From: Calycina herbarum
Taxonomy: Eukaryota > Ascomycota > Leotiomycetes > Helotiales > Pezizellaceae
Assembly: GCA_001414485.1 (NCBI GenBank)
Contig: LLEY01000301.1
Span: 1-43,300, forward strand
Reading direction: 5' to 3'
Length of the DNA stretch: 43,300 nt
Shown here: positions 11,301 through 21,427 of the stretch, one piece after another
How the letters are laid out: the number at the start of each line of letters is the position of its first letter
Position numbering within the stretch: the first letter of the stretch is position 1
Made by a program: the position numbers and the translations under genes
The notes under the pieces: generated by a model
Database searches by the model: none
Told to the model about the DNA's origin: nothing
The model's input: only the letters and a program-made list of their open reading frames with translations

Positions 11301-13830
11301 AAGAAGTAAATTATACTATAGTTAAGAACGCTTATCTACTACTACCTAGCTAATACTTATAAAATAAGTTAGATAAGGTAGTACGATTTATAAAACTAGA
11401 TTAATAAAACGCTTATAGACTTATATAAATAAAAGTTAGAGATAAATAGAAAATAGTATTTATCTTACTATCGAGCCTTTATAAATATATAGTTATACTA
11501 TTTAGACTCTATAATATACTAGTTATATATTAAAGATAAAATAATAATATTTTAGAAGATCTTCTAGAAGTAATAGTAATATATTACCTAGATAATATCT
11601 TAATCTTCTTAGAAAAAGAAGAAGAATATAAGAGATATATTAAAGAAGTTTTATAATAACTTATAAAAGTAAACTCTTAGTTGAAACTCTTGAAATACAA
11701 GTTTAAAGTAACTTAGATACTTTTCCTAGGATAGGTATTTAGTCTAAAGAAAATAGAAATAGATCTAGTAAAGATCTAAGACATCTTAAACTAGAAGTTA
11801 CTAAAGAATATAAAAGATATATAGTTATTTCTTAGATTTATAAACTTCTACTATCCGTTTATATAAGACTATATAAAGATTACTAAACTAATGTTAGTAC
11901 TAGTTAAGAAGGCTATTAAATTTATCTAGAATAAATAAGTTAAGAACGCTTTTTAAAAGATTAAAGCAAGGTTTATAGAAAAACCTAGTATAATTAAAAT
12001 AGACGTTTTAGATATATTAGTAGATACGATTTACCTATAACTAAATAGAAAAGAGAAACTTATATCTATTATATATTATTCTAAAACATTTAACCTAGCT
12101 TAATAAAACTATAGTATTTTTAATAAAGAATTACTTATTATAGTATTAGCTTTAGAATACTAGAGAATTTATTTATAGCTAGTAAAATACTAAGTTATAA
12201 TTTTATTTAACTATAAGAATCTTAAGATATTTATAATAACTAAGGAACTTATAACTAGATAGTTAGCTAAATAGTTAGAGATATTAGAAGGATTTAATAT
12301 TATTATTTAATATATAAAAAGAACGTTAAATACTCGAGCTAATACTCTTAGCTAAAAACCTAGATATAAGAGAAATAAGAAGTATAAAAAGATTATAATC
12401 TTAAAAACTTTTAAAAATAGAGACTTAGTACCTACTATATATAAAATAGTAGTAATAAATAATATCTAGATAGATAAAATTTAGAATATATATAAGAGTT
12501 ATAACTAGTATATAAAAGGGAAACTATAGGTTCCTAGCTCGTATATAAAGGAGTTTATATAAGAATACTATACTACGCTCGCTTATAAATACTAAGGAAT
12601 TCGTAGAACTCTCTAGAGGATAAGATAATACTACTATATTAATCGATTATCTATGATATTTAAGGAAGTAATAGTAGAATATAATATCTATACTAGGAAT
12701 AAGGCCTTCTACTATATACCTTATAGATAGATAAATACTACTCTAATATTATAAATACCTTAGAAATTAATATCTATAGATTTTATTATTAAATTACTAA
12801 AATCTAAAGATCTAATAATAAGAGTTAAGTATAACTCGATTCTAGTTATTATAGAACGACTTACGAAGTATATAATTCTAATAGTTTATATAGAGTTAAG
12901 TATAGCTAAGGAATTAGTATTTGTATTTCTTAGAGAAGTAGTCTTAAGATATAAACTACTAGAAGAAATACTTTTAGATAGAGATAAACTCTTTATCTTA
13001 AAATTTTAGATCGCTTTTATAGAATAATTAGATGTAAAAAGGAAGCTTTCTATAGCTTTTCACTCTTAGATAAATAGAGGAAACGAACGAATAAATTAAG
13101 TAGTTAAAATATATCTTCGTTATTATATAAACTACTAGTAAAATAACTAGGTAGAACTACTACCTTTAGTATAGTTTACTTATAATAGTTTAGTAATAGA
13201 GATAATACTTATTATACTATTCTATACTAACTTTGGATATAAGTTATTAATATATTAAGAACTACTATCTATAACTATTAATAACTAACTTACTTATATT
13301 TAAGTCTTAAAAATTAAAAGTTTATATAAGAAACTTATAGAGGATTTATAGTTTATAGCTAAAAGAAACGCGTACTACTATAATAAACGACGTAGTTAGA
13401 AGCTAACGCTAAAAGAGAGAGATAAAGTTTACTTAGTATAGAAAAACATTAATATAAAAAGACTAAGTAATAAACTAGATTATAAAAAACTTAGACTATT
13501 TAAAATTAAATAAGTTAAGAGACCTTTAAATTATAAACTAGCGCTACTAAAGATAATAAACATCTACCTAGTATTCTATATATCCTTACTTAAACTAGTA
13601 CTATTAAAAGCACTACTAGCTCTATTTATAGAAATTTAACTAGTAAACCTAAACGTCGAATATAAAGTTAAGAGGATTCTTAACTATAAACTTATTAAAG
13701 AATAAGTTAAGTATTTAGTTAAATAGTTGAATTACCTATATTTAAAAAACACTTAGGAACTAAAAAGTAATCTTAACTATTACTTAAGAGAACTTTAGAA
13801 GTTCTACTAATAAAACCTAGGGCTGCCTAG
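8380..13830 (+). pseudogene. Gag-pol polyprotein of element A, broken by RIP stops
   Basis: Gag, protease, RT, RNase H, integrase and chromodomain can be followed in one reading frame (coordinate modulo 3 = 2 at every checkpoint), so gag and pol are fused in a single ORF. Visible landmarks: a CCHC-type knuckle at ~9281 with Cys and His codons changed to Tyr; the protease active-site region at 10592 reading NSRVISNF; the RT active site at 11585-11596 reading YLDN; RNase H near 12115-12360; the integrase core from about 12770; a chromodomain at ~13654-13810. Dozens of in-frame TAG/TAA stand at Gln and Trp positions. It cannot be functional. Confidence 0.9.
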
Positions 13831-14323
13831 AACTCGGGACTAGGGTTAGATAAGGATATATTATTAGAAAGTATCTATTTAATGAAAAGAGCTATCTCGA
13901 AGGTAGGAAACTAGGTAGAAGAGGACTTAAGAAGAGGACTCGAAGATAGAGGACTTAGAGGAGTAATAGAGAATCGTTTATATATAAAGCTAAAGAAAAA
14001 TCGATATATAGGTTTTCATAGCCTAGAAGAAGGAATGTCGAGGTAACTAGGGCTATTATAAGACCTTTTCAACCAAATACACTTAGAACAACGAGAGGAC
14101 TTCGAGAGCTCTAGAAAACATTAACAAGACTGTTTATAATAAAAAGAACAGGTTATCGCTAGTCGTTATATAGATTTAATATATATAGTAAGAGCTAGAC
14201 GCTCTTTTCGTTTTATATATAAAGAGAACATGTTTATATATAAAGAAAGGTCGATATCTTTCTAATAACATATTTTAGGTTTATATTCTAGTATAGAGAC
14301 ACGCTAGGCTAAGAAGAGAATAG

Positions 14324-14784
14324 TGTTACGAATTATATACTAGTACGTAACGAAGTAAAGTCTAAGCGACGCTCTAATAGAACAAGTACTATTATAACCT
14401 TAAAAGGAAGAAAGGATTAAATATAGTAGAACATATAGTCCTAGGATCTTATTACAGTTATATCACGTAACTCGGTTAGGAGCAGTTAGGTAATAGAGTC
14501 TAGTTTTAAGAAGCTCTAGAAATAGAGTCGGACTCTATCTTCAGAACTCCTACTAAGCAGAACTCTAATATAAACGAAGGTTCTATATAAGACTAGCACG
14601 TCTACTATTAGATAGGAGCTTCGTACTTAACTTTAGTTATTAATCTTATTATCTTATTTAATATCTTTAATATAAGTAACGAGTTTACTTCTAAGTAAAC
14701 AACCCGGCGTATCTATACTTCTTACCTACATATCAACCTTCGAGACTTAGTCATCTTTGTTTAGTTCGTTTAAGTTTCGTTATA
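14324..14784 (+). repeat. 3' LTR of element A (461 bp), joined to gag of B
   Basis: It starts TGTTACGAATTATATAC and ends TTTCGTTATA. The next bases (CTCTTCTATAGAGG) are mid-gag of element B, equivalent to about 22049 in element C. The joint shows a 3-bp microhomology (ACT) between the normal post-LTR sequence and gag. The 461-bp length is identical to its partner. Confidence 0.92.
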
Positions 14785-17700
14785 CTCTTCTATAGAGGAT
14801 TAAAAGTATATATCTATAAGGAAATAGCTAAGTAGAATATATAGTTCTTAACTATTATAGATATAATTAAGAAAGTTATCTAGTTAGATAATCGCCTATA
14901 TAAATTTAAGAAGAGTAACCCTAAGTATAGAGATAAGAGCAAGGGATTAGGAAAGTAGAAGCACTCCTACGTTAAACATAGTAAGAAGATAAATACTATA
15001 TAAAAGAAAACCTTTTTAAAGAAAGAAGAACTTTCTTAGAAGAAGTAAAATCGTTGATATAAGTAGAACTTATATTACAACTACGGCCTCTCTAGCTATA
15101 GAGTAAATAAGTATAGTAAGAAGAAAGACTCTAAGAGAAAGAAATAAATTAATACTACTATTTAATAATAGATAGCTTTAATTAATTATATTAAACTTAT
15201 AAATAAGAAACTTAAAGTATAAGAATATAGAACCTAGATTAAAAACAACGAAGAATTCAGTAGTATATAAGATACTAATAATAATAGAGATCTACTTCTT
15301 AAAGAAAATTATAATATATAGTTAGAAATAGAATATAAATTACTACTATTAATAAGTTTATTAGAGCTATTAGAATTAGAATCTAATTCGTTAGAAGTAG
15401 ATCTAAGAATATATAAGCTTAAATAAGATAAGATATAGGTATTTATTAGAACCTTTAAGAGAGAGAATAGATAAGTATATATAAAAAACTAGAAACCTGA
15501 TTTTTAGAGCTTATATTCTACTTAAGAAATTAATTCTACTGTTTTAACTACTTATACGATAGTTTAGAATAAATAAGATAGAAAAATAATAGTAAGTCTT
15601 ATTATTAGAAGAGAAACTATTAAATTTAAAAAACCTAGACTAGAACTAGTATTATTTAACGAGCTATCTAGTTAGTCTAAGATAGGAGATATATAGATAG
15701 TCGTAGACCTCTAGGAAGAAACTAGTTTATAGTAATAGTATAGTCTAGAGAAATTTACTAGTTAACTAAAACCTAGTTTCTTAGGTATACTACCTAAGGA
15801 AACGCTGCTAGAAATAGAAGACTAGTATACTATAGTCGCTTTAGTTAGTATTATTAGAGTAATATTTTAGAAACCTAGGACTAGGAAACTATTTAGTATA
15901 ATGTTTTAGGAAATAAATAAATATAATATAGACTAGGAAACGGAGTTAGTATAAAAAGAATTATACTATCTAATAATCGAAGAATTATAGTTTATAGAAA
16001 TAATAAACGAAACTATAGCTAAATAGACGCGATATTATCTAAACGTTATATTCTATTAGTCTATAAAGAAACGATTTATAAAAACTTTACTAGAACTAGA
16101 ATAGACTATAGAATATAGATTAAAATATAAGGTAATTTTTATAGATTTAGAAAAGATAACCTTTGTCTTAAGATCTAATAAAGGAGATAAGAATAAAAAA
16201 AGATTTAAAGTATACTTTATAAAAGAAGAATTAAATACTATCTTAAGAGAGAATTAGTTAGTAATAACTATAAAAATAAAAGAAAAGAAACTTTAAGTTA
16301 TAATTAACTCTAGAGTAATAAGTAACTTCCTTTTCCTAATAGCTTTAAAAAAGCTAAACGTCTTAATAAAAAATATAAAGCTATACTGTCTTAGAGTAGT
16401 TAATAGAATAGACGTTATCTACTAAAATAGGATTATTAATTAGTAAACTATTCTAATAAAAGTTAATATTAAAGAATACTACTTAAATATATAATTTAAT
16501 ATTATTAAAATAGAGAGTAAGGAAGTAATACTTAGTATACTACAGATTTAAGAATATAATCTAGATATTAACTAAAAGACTTAAATAATAACTTTTAGTT
16601 AATATAATTACATAGGTTTATAATTATAACTATAAAGCTAGAAGAAGGTTAGTATTACCTCTTCTAAGACGCTAGAATACCTTACCTAGGATGTTTTATA
16701 GGTTAGTAAGATAGCTAATAACAAAATACCTATATAGTATAGAGAATTTAAGGCTTTGTTTAAAACCTAGAAGACTTACGAGCCTTGCTAGAACATCGCT
16801 TATAAGATTATAAGATTAAACTAAAAGAGAGTTATTATCTCTCGAAGTAGAAGCTTCGCTTATATAACTAGAAAAGTCTTTAGAGAATAGAGAGTTATAT
16901 AAAGAAAGGTATTAAGAAGAGATATATTAGGAGATCTAAGTTACTAATTACCTTAAATATACTTATTATTAAGAAAAAAGACAACCTAGAGAGAAGAGTA
17001 TATATTAATTACTAAGAAGTAAATTATACTATAGTTAAGAACACTTATCTACTACTACCTAGCTAATACTTATAAGATAAGTTAAGTAAAGTAGTATATT
17101 TTATAAAACTAGATTAATAAAACGCTTATAGACTTATATAAATAAAAGTCGAAGACGAATAGAAAACCGTATTTACTATACTATTAGATTTTTACGAATA
17201 TATAATTATACTATTTAAACTATATAACATATTAGCTATATATTAGAGATAAAATAATAACATTTTAAGAGATCTTCTAAGAGTAATAGTAATCTATTAT
17301 CTAGATAATATTTTAATCTTCTTAGAAAAAGAAGAAGAATATAAGAGGTATATTAGAGAAGTTCTATAATAACTTATAAAGGTAAACTCTTAATTAAAAC
17401 TCTTAAAATATAAGTTTAGAGTAACTTAGACACTTTTCCTAAGATAAGTATTTAGCTTAGAGAAAATAGAAATAGATTTAGTAAAGATCTAAGATATCTT
17501 AAACTAGAAATTACTAGAGAATATAAAAGATATATAGTTCTTTCTTAGATTTATAAACTTCTATTATCTATTTATTAGAGACTATATAAAGATTACTAAA
17601 CTAATATTAGTACTAGTAAAGAAGGCTATTAAATTTATATAGAATAAATAAGCTAAGAGCGCTTTTTAGAAAATTAAAGTAAGGTTTATAGAAAAACCTA

Positions 17701-19680
17701 TCTTATATAATTTTAATATAAATAAGCCTAGTATAATTAAAATAGATACTTTAGATATAGTAGTAGATACGATTTACCTATAACTAAATAATAAAGAAAG
17801 ACTTATATCTATTATATATTATTTTAAAATATTTAATCTAGTATAATAAAACTATAGTATCTTTAATAAAGAATTACTTACTATTATATTAGCTTTAGAA
17901 TATTAGAGAATTTATTTATAGCTAGTAAAATACTAAGTTATAATTCTATCTAATTATAAGAATCTTAGAATATTTATAATAACTAAGAAACTTATAACTA
18001 GATAGTTAGCTAAATAGACAGAGATATTAAGAGAATTTAATATTATTATTTATTATATAAAAGAAACGTTTAACACTTAAGCTAATACTCTTAGCTAGAA
18101 ACCTAGATATAAGAGAAATAAGAAGTTTAAGAAAATTATAATTCTAAAAACTCTTAAGAATAGAGACTTAGTCTCTACTATTTATAAAATTACTACTACT
18201 AGAAATAATAATCTATAGAGGAAAAAGATATAGTAGATATAGAAAAAAGATTAGCTAGAGTTAACTAAATAGAGAAATATACTATCTAACCTAGTCTAAA
18301 GAAGAGATTTTACTAATATTTACTATACTATAAATAAGTATAATAATAGAGAAAGATATAGAAATAGGAAGTTATAGGTTCTAAAGTTATATATAAGAGA
18401 ATTTATTAAAGAATATTATTTAGTACTAGCTTATAAATACTAGAGAGTTTAATAAACTTTCTAGAGAATAAGATAATATTACTATATTAATTAGTTATCT
18501 ACGATAGTTAAAGAGGTAATAATAGAATATAATACCTATACTAGAAATAAGGCTTTCTACTATACTCTTTATAGATAGATAAACACTACTCTAATACTAT
18601 AGATATCTTAGAAATTAATATTTATAGATTTTATTATTAAATTACTAAAATCTAAAGATCTAATAATAAGAGTTAAGTATAACTTAATCCTAGTTATTAT
18701 AAAATAACTTATAAAGTATATAATTCTAATAGTATATATAGAATTAAGTATAGCTAAGAAATTAGTATTTATATTTCTTAGAGAAGTAGTTTTAAGATAT
18801 AAGCTATTAGAAGAAATACTCTTAGATAGAGATAAACTCTTTATCTTAAAATTTTAGATTACTCTTATAAAACGATTAGATATAAAAAGAAAGCTTTCTA
18901 TAGCTTTTTACTCTTAAATAAATAGAAGAAATAAATAGATAAATTAAGTAGTTAAAATATATCTTTATTATTATATAAACTACTAGTAAAACAACTAGGT
19001 AGAACTGTTGTCTCTAGTATAGTTTACCTATAATAGTTTAGTAATAGAAATAATACTTATTATACTATTCTATATTAACTTTAGATATAAATTAATAGTA
19101 TATTAAGAACTACTATCTACGACTGTTAATAACTAACTTACTTATATTTACGTCTTAAAAATTAAAAGTCTATATAAGAAACTTATAGAGGACTTGTAAT
19201 TTATAGTAGAAAGAAATATATACTACTATAATAAATAATATAGTTAGGAGCTAATACTAAAAGAGAGAGATAAAGTCTACTTAGTATAAAAGAATATTAA
19301 TATAAAAAGACTAAGTAATAAACTAGACTATAAAAAACTTAGGCTATTTAAAATTAAACGAGTTAGAGGACCTTTAAATTATAAACTAGTATTATTAAAG
19401 ATAATAAACATCTATCTAGTATTCTATATATCCTTACTTAAACTAGTACTACTAAGAGCTCTATTAGCTCTAATTATAGAAATTCAACTAGTAAATCTAA
19501 ATATTAAATATAAAGTTAAAAAGATTCTTAACTATAAACTTATTAAAGAATAAGTTAAGTATTTAATTAAATAGTTAGATTACTTATACTTAGAAAACAC
19601 TTAAGAGCTAAGAAGTAATCTTAATTATTACTTAGTAGAACTTTAGAAATTCTATTAGGAAAACCTAGGTTTACTTATAT
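14785..19680 (+). pseudogene. Partial gag-pol of element B, RIP stops plus a 1-bp frameshift
   Basis: Landmarks: gag knuckle at ~15073 (YYNYGLSSYRVNKY, with Cys/His codons now Tyr), protease region at ~16306 (NSRVIS), RT active site YLDN at 17298-17309, integrase from about 18620, chromodomain at ~19500-19640. Gag and protease lie in frame 1 but RT and chromodomain in frame 0 (coordinate modulo 3). The shift fits one missing A near 16765 (TTTAAAACC here, TTTAAAAACC in C). It carries numerous TAG/TAA at former Gln/Trp codons. Confidence 0.88.
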
Positions 19681-20316
19681 TTCGTAGTTTAAAGGAAAAG
19701 CTATAAGAAAGGCTAGGTTAAGGACTATCTTAGATTAGGAACTAGTAGGAATAGGTAGAGCTACTAGATAGATAACCTCTACCTCTTACTACTCTTATTC
19801 CTCTCTTTCTTTCTCCTTCTTCTCTTTCTTTTCTACCTTCTTAATAGTATCGAGTTTATTAAGAAAATAAAGCTCTTAATAGAATATCTTATATTACCTT
19901 TCTTTAAGAAAGGCCTTCTACTTTTATAGCTATAGAATCTTTACTATTACCTTCTCCTCCTCTCTCTCTAGCTTCTTCTCTTATCTTTTAATAGAGGACT
20001 AGTTACTAATATAGGAAATATTCTTTTTCTAAGCATCGTTGGTTCTATTATATTTTAGCTTTAACTAAACGTATTTAGAATATTAAGAAGATTAGAAGGA
20101 ATTAATAAAATATCTACGTTTTTAAGAAGCGTAGTAAGAATATAGTAATATTTTATTATAAACTACTTTAATATTTTTTATAAGAAGTATTTATTCTTCT
20201 TTCTTTTTCTATATAAGATAAGATATAATAAAAAGGAAAGGATACTACTAGTACTCTAACCGAGTTCCTTAGCTTATACTTAAGCGTAAGAACACGCTAG
20301 ACTAAGAAGGGGATAG

Positions 20317-20763
20317 TATTACAAATTATATTATACGTAGTAAGTAGTTTAGACAGCGCTCTAATAAGATAAGGTATAATATCTAGGAAATAGAAGGTAG
20401 TATAGAAGATAATTAGTAATATAGAGATATTTAGATATTCTAGGATCTTACTATTAGATAATAGTTAGAAGTTACGTATTAGATTCTATTAGATCTCTTA
20501 AGAGATCTAGAGAGATCTAGGGATCTAGGCTTATAAAAGGATCTAGATAGTACGAAGGGTTCTATATATAACTAGCACGTCTACTACTAGATAGAAGCTT
20601 CGTACTTAACTTTAGTTATTAATCTTATTATCTTATTTAACACCTTTAATATAAGTAACGAGTTTACTTCTAAGTGAATAATCTAACACGTCTATACTTC
20701 TTACCTATATTCCAACCTTCGAGACTTAGTTATCTTTGTTTAGTTCGTTTAAGTTTCGTTATA
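20317..20763 (+). repeat. 3' LTR of element B (447 bp), mosaic type
   Basis: Its first ~80 bp resemble the LTR of D (TATTACAAATTAT, AGTAAGTAG, GATAAGGTATAATATCTAGG). Its last ~200 bp (ACTAGCACGTCTACTAC ... GTTTCGTTATA) resemble A and C. The middle is unique and holds a perfect 18-bp palindrome, AGATCTCTTAAGAGATCT, at 20491-20508. Confidence 0.88.
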
Positions 20764-20959
20764 AATAGATTAAGAGAGACAAAGTAGTTATAAGAGATAT
20801 TAATAACAGTAGTAGTAGAAGTAAAGAGAATTTATTACTAGAATAAGACGCTGAATAGAGCGCTCTTATTAGTTAGAAATACGAAGAAAGGATTTTAATT
20901 AGTTAGATTATAAATAGATTAATATAACCGATTTAAGTACTACGCTCTCGCTATAGAGG
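20764..20959 (+). mobile_element. E (left part): pol fragment of another Ty3/gypsy element
   Basis: This 196-bp segment lies between the LTRs of B and C. It continues at 28124 once C and one copy of AGAGG are removed. It probably encodes part of the stretch between RNase H and integrase, but RIP damage leaves no diagnostic motif. AATAG at 20764-20768 would be the right TSD of B; AGAGG at 20955-20959 is the left TSD of C. Confidence 0.7.
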
Positions 20960-21420
20960 TGTCACGAATCACGTGTTAGCACGTGACGAAGTGAAGTCCA
21001 GGCGACGCTCTAACAGGACAAGCACTATTATAACTCTAGAAGGAAGAGAGGATTAGATATAGTAGAATATATAATTCTAGGATCTTATTACAGTTATATT
21101 ATATAACTTAGTTAGAAGTAGTTAGATAATAGAGTCTAGTTTTAAAGAGCCCTAGAAATAGAGTCGGACTCTATTTTCAGGACTCCTGCTAAGGAGGACT
21201 CTAATATAAACGAAGGTTCTATATAAGACTAGCACGTCTACTATTAGATAGAAGCTTCGTACTTAACTTTAGTTATTAATATTATTATATTATTTAATAT
21301 CTTTAATATATGTAACGAGTTCACTTCTAAGTAAATAACCTAGCACATCTATACTTCTTACCTATATACTAACCTTCGAGACTTAGTTATCTTTGTTTAG
21401 TTCGTTTAAGTTTCGTTATA
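20960..21420 (+). repeat. 5' LTR of element C (461 bp)
   Basis: It begins TGTCACGAATCACGTG and ends TTTCGTTATA. It holds two CACGTG hexamers (20970-20975, 20980-20985), a perfect inverted repeat with 10-bp arms AAATAGAGTC / GACTCTATTT around one G (21156-21176), and a TATA-like CTATATAAGAC at about 21219. It differs from the 3' LTR mainly by C/T and G/A changes. Confidence 0.95.
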
Positions 21421-21427
21421 CTTTAAG

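Larger units (their letters stand above)
7904..14784 (+). mobile_element. A: chromodomain Ty3/gypsy LTR retrotransposon (6.9 kb), RIP-inactivated
   Basis: Two 461-bp LTRs (7904-8364 and 14324-14784) flank a gag-pol internal region. They share variants absent from element C (for example GGAGCTTCGTAC and AAGCTCTAGAAATAG), so they are sister LTRs. The polypurine tract AAGAAGAGAATAG (14311-14323) directly precedes the 3' LTR. The left flank is the P0 transposase (candidate TSD TATAC, 7899-7903). The right flank is gag of element B with no TATAC copy, so the right junction has been rearranged. Mutation is almost purely C-to-T/G-to-A. Confidence 0.92.
14785..20763 (+). mobile_element. B: 5'-truncated chromodomain Ty3/gypsy element
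   Basis: An internal region of the same family as A, C and D, but lacking the first ~628 bp after the LTR (primer site and N-terminal gag). It has no 5' LTR of its own type. It ends in a 447-bp 3' LTR (20317-20763) with polypurine tract AAGAAGGGGATAG (20304-20316), followed by AATAG and element E. The 3' untranslated region (19690-20316, with a CT-rich stretch near 19797-19845) resembles D, not A or C. Taken together with A's LTR at its left edge, this marks a recombinant or deletion joint. Confidence 0.88.

Noticed and set aside
14319..20768. AATAG on both sides of 14324-20763 read as the TSD of one complete element
   Set aside because: On the left AATAG is the end of A's polypurine tract, also seen before D's 3' LTR. 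The LTR at 14324 carries A-specific variants and differs in type from B's 3' LTR, so the two do not form a pair.
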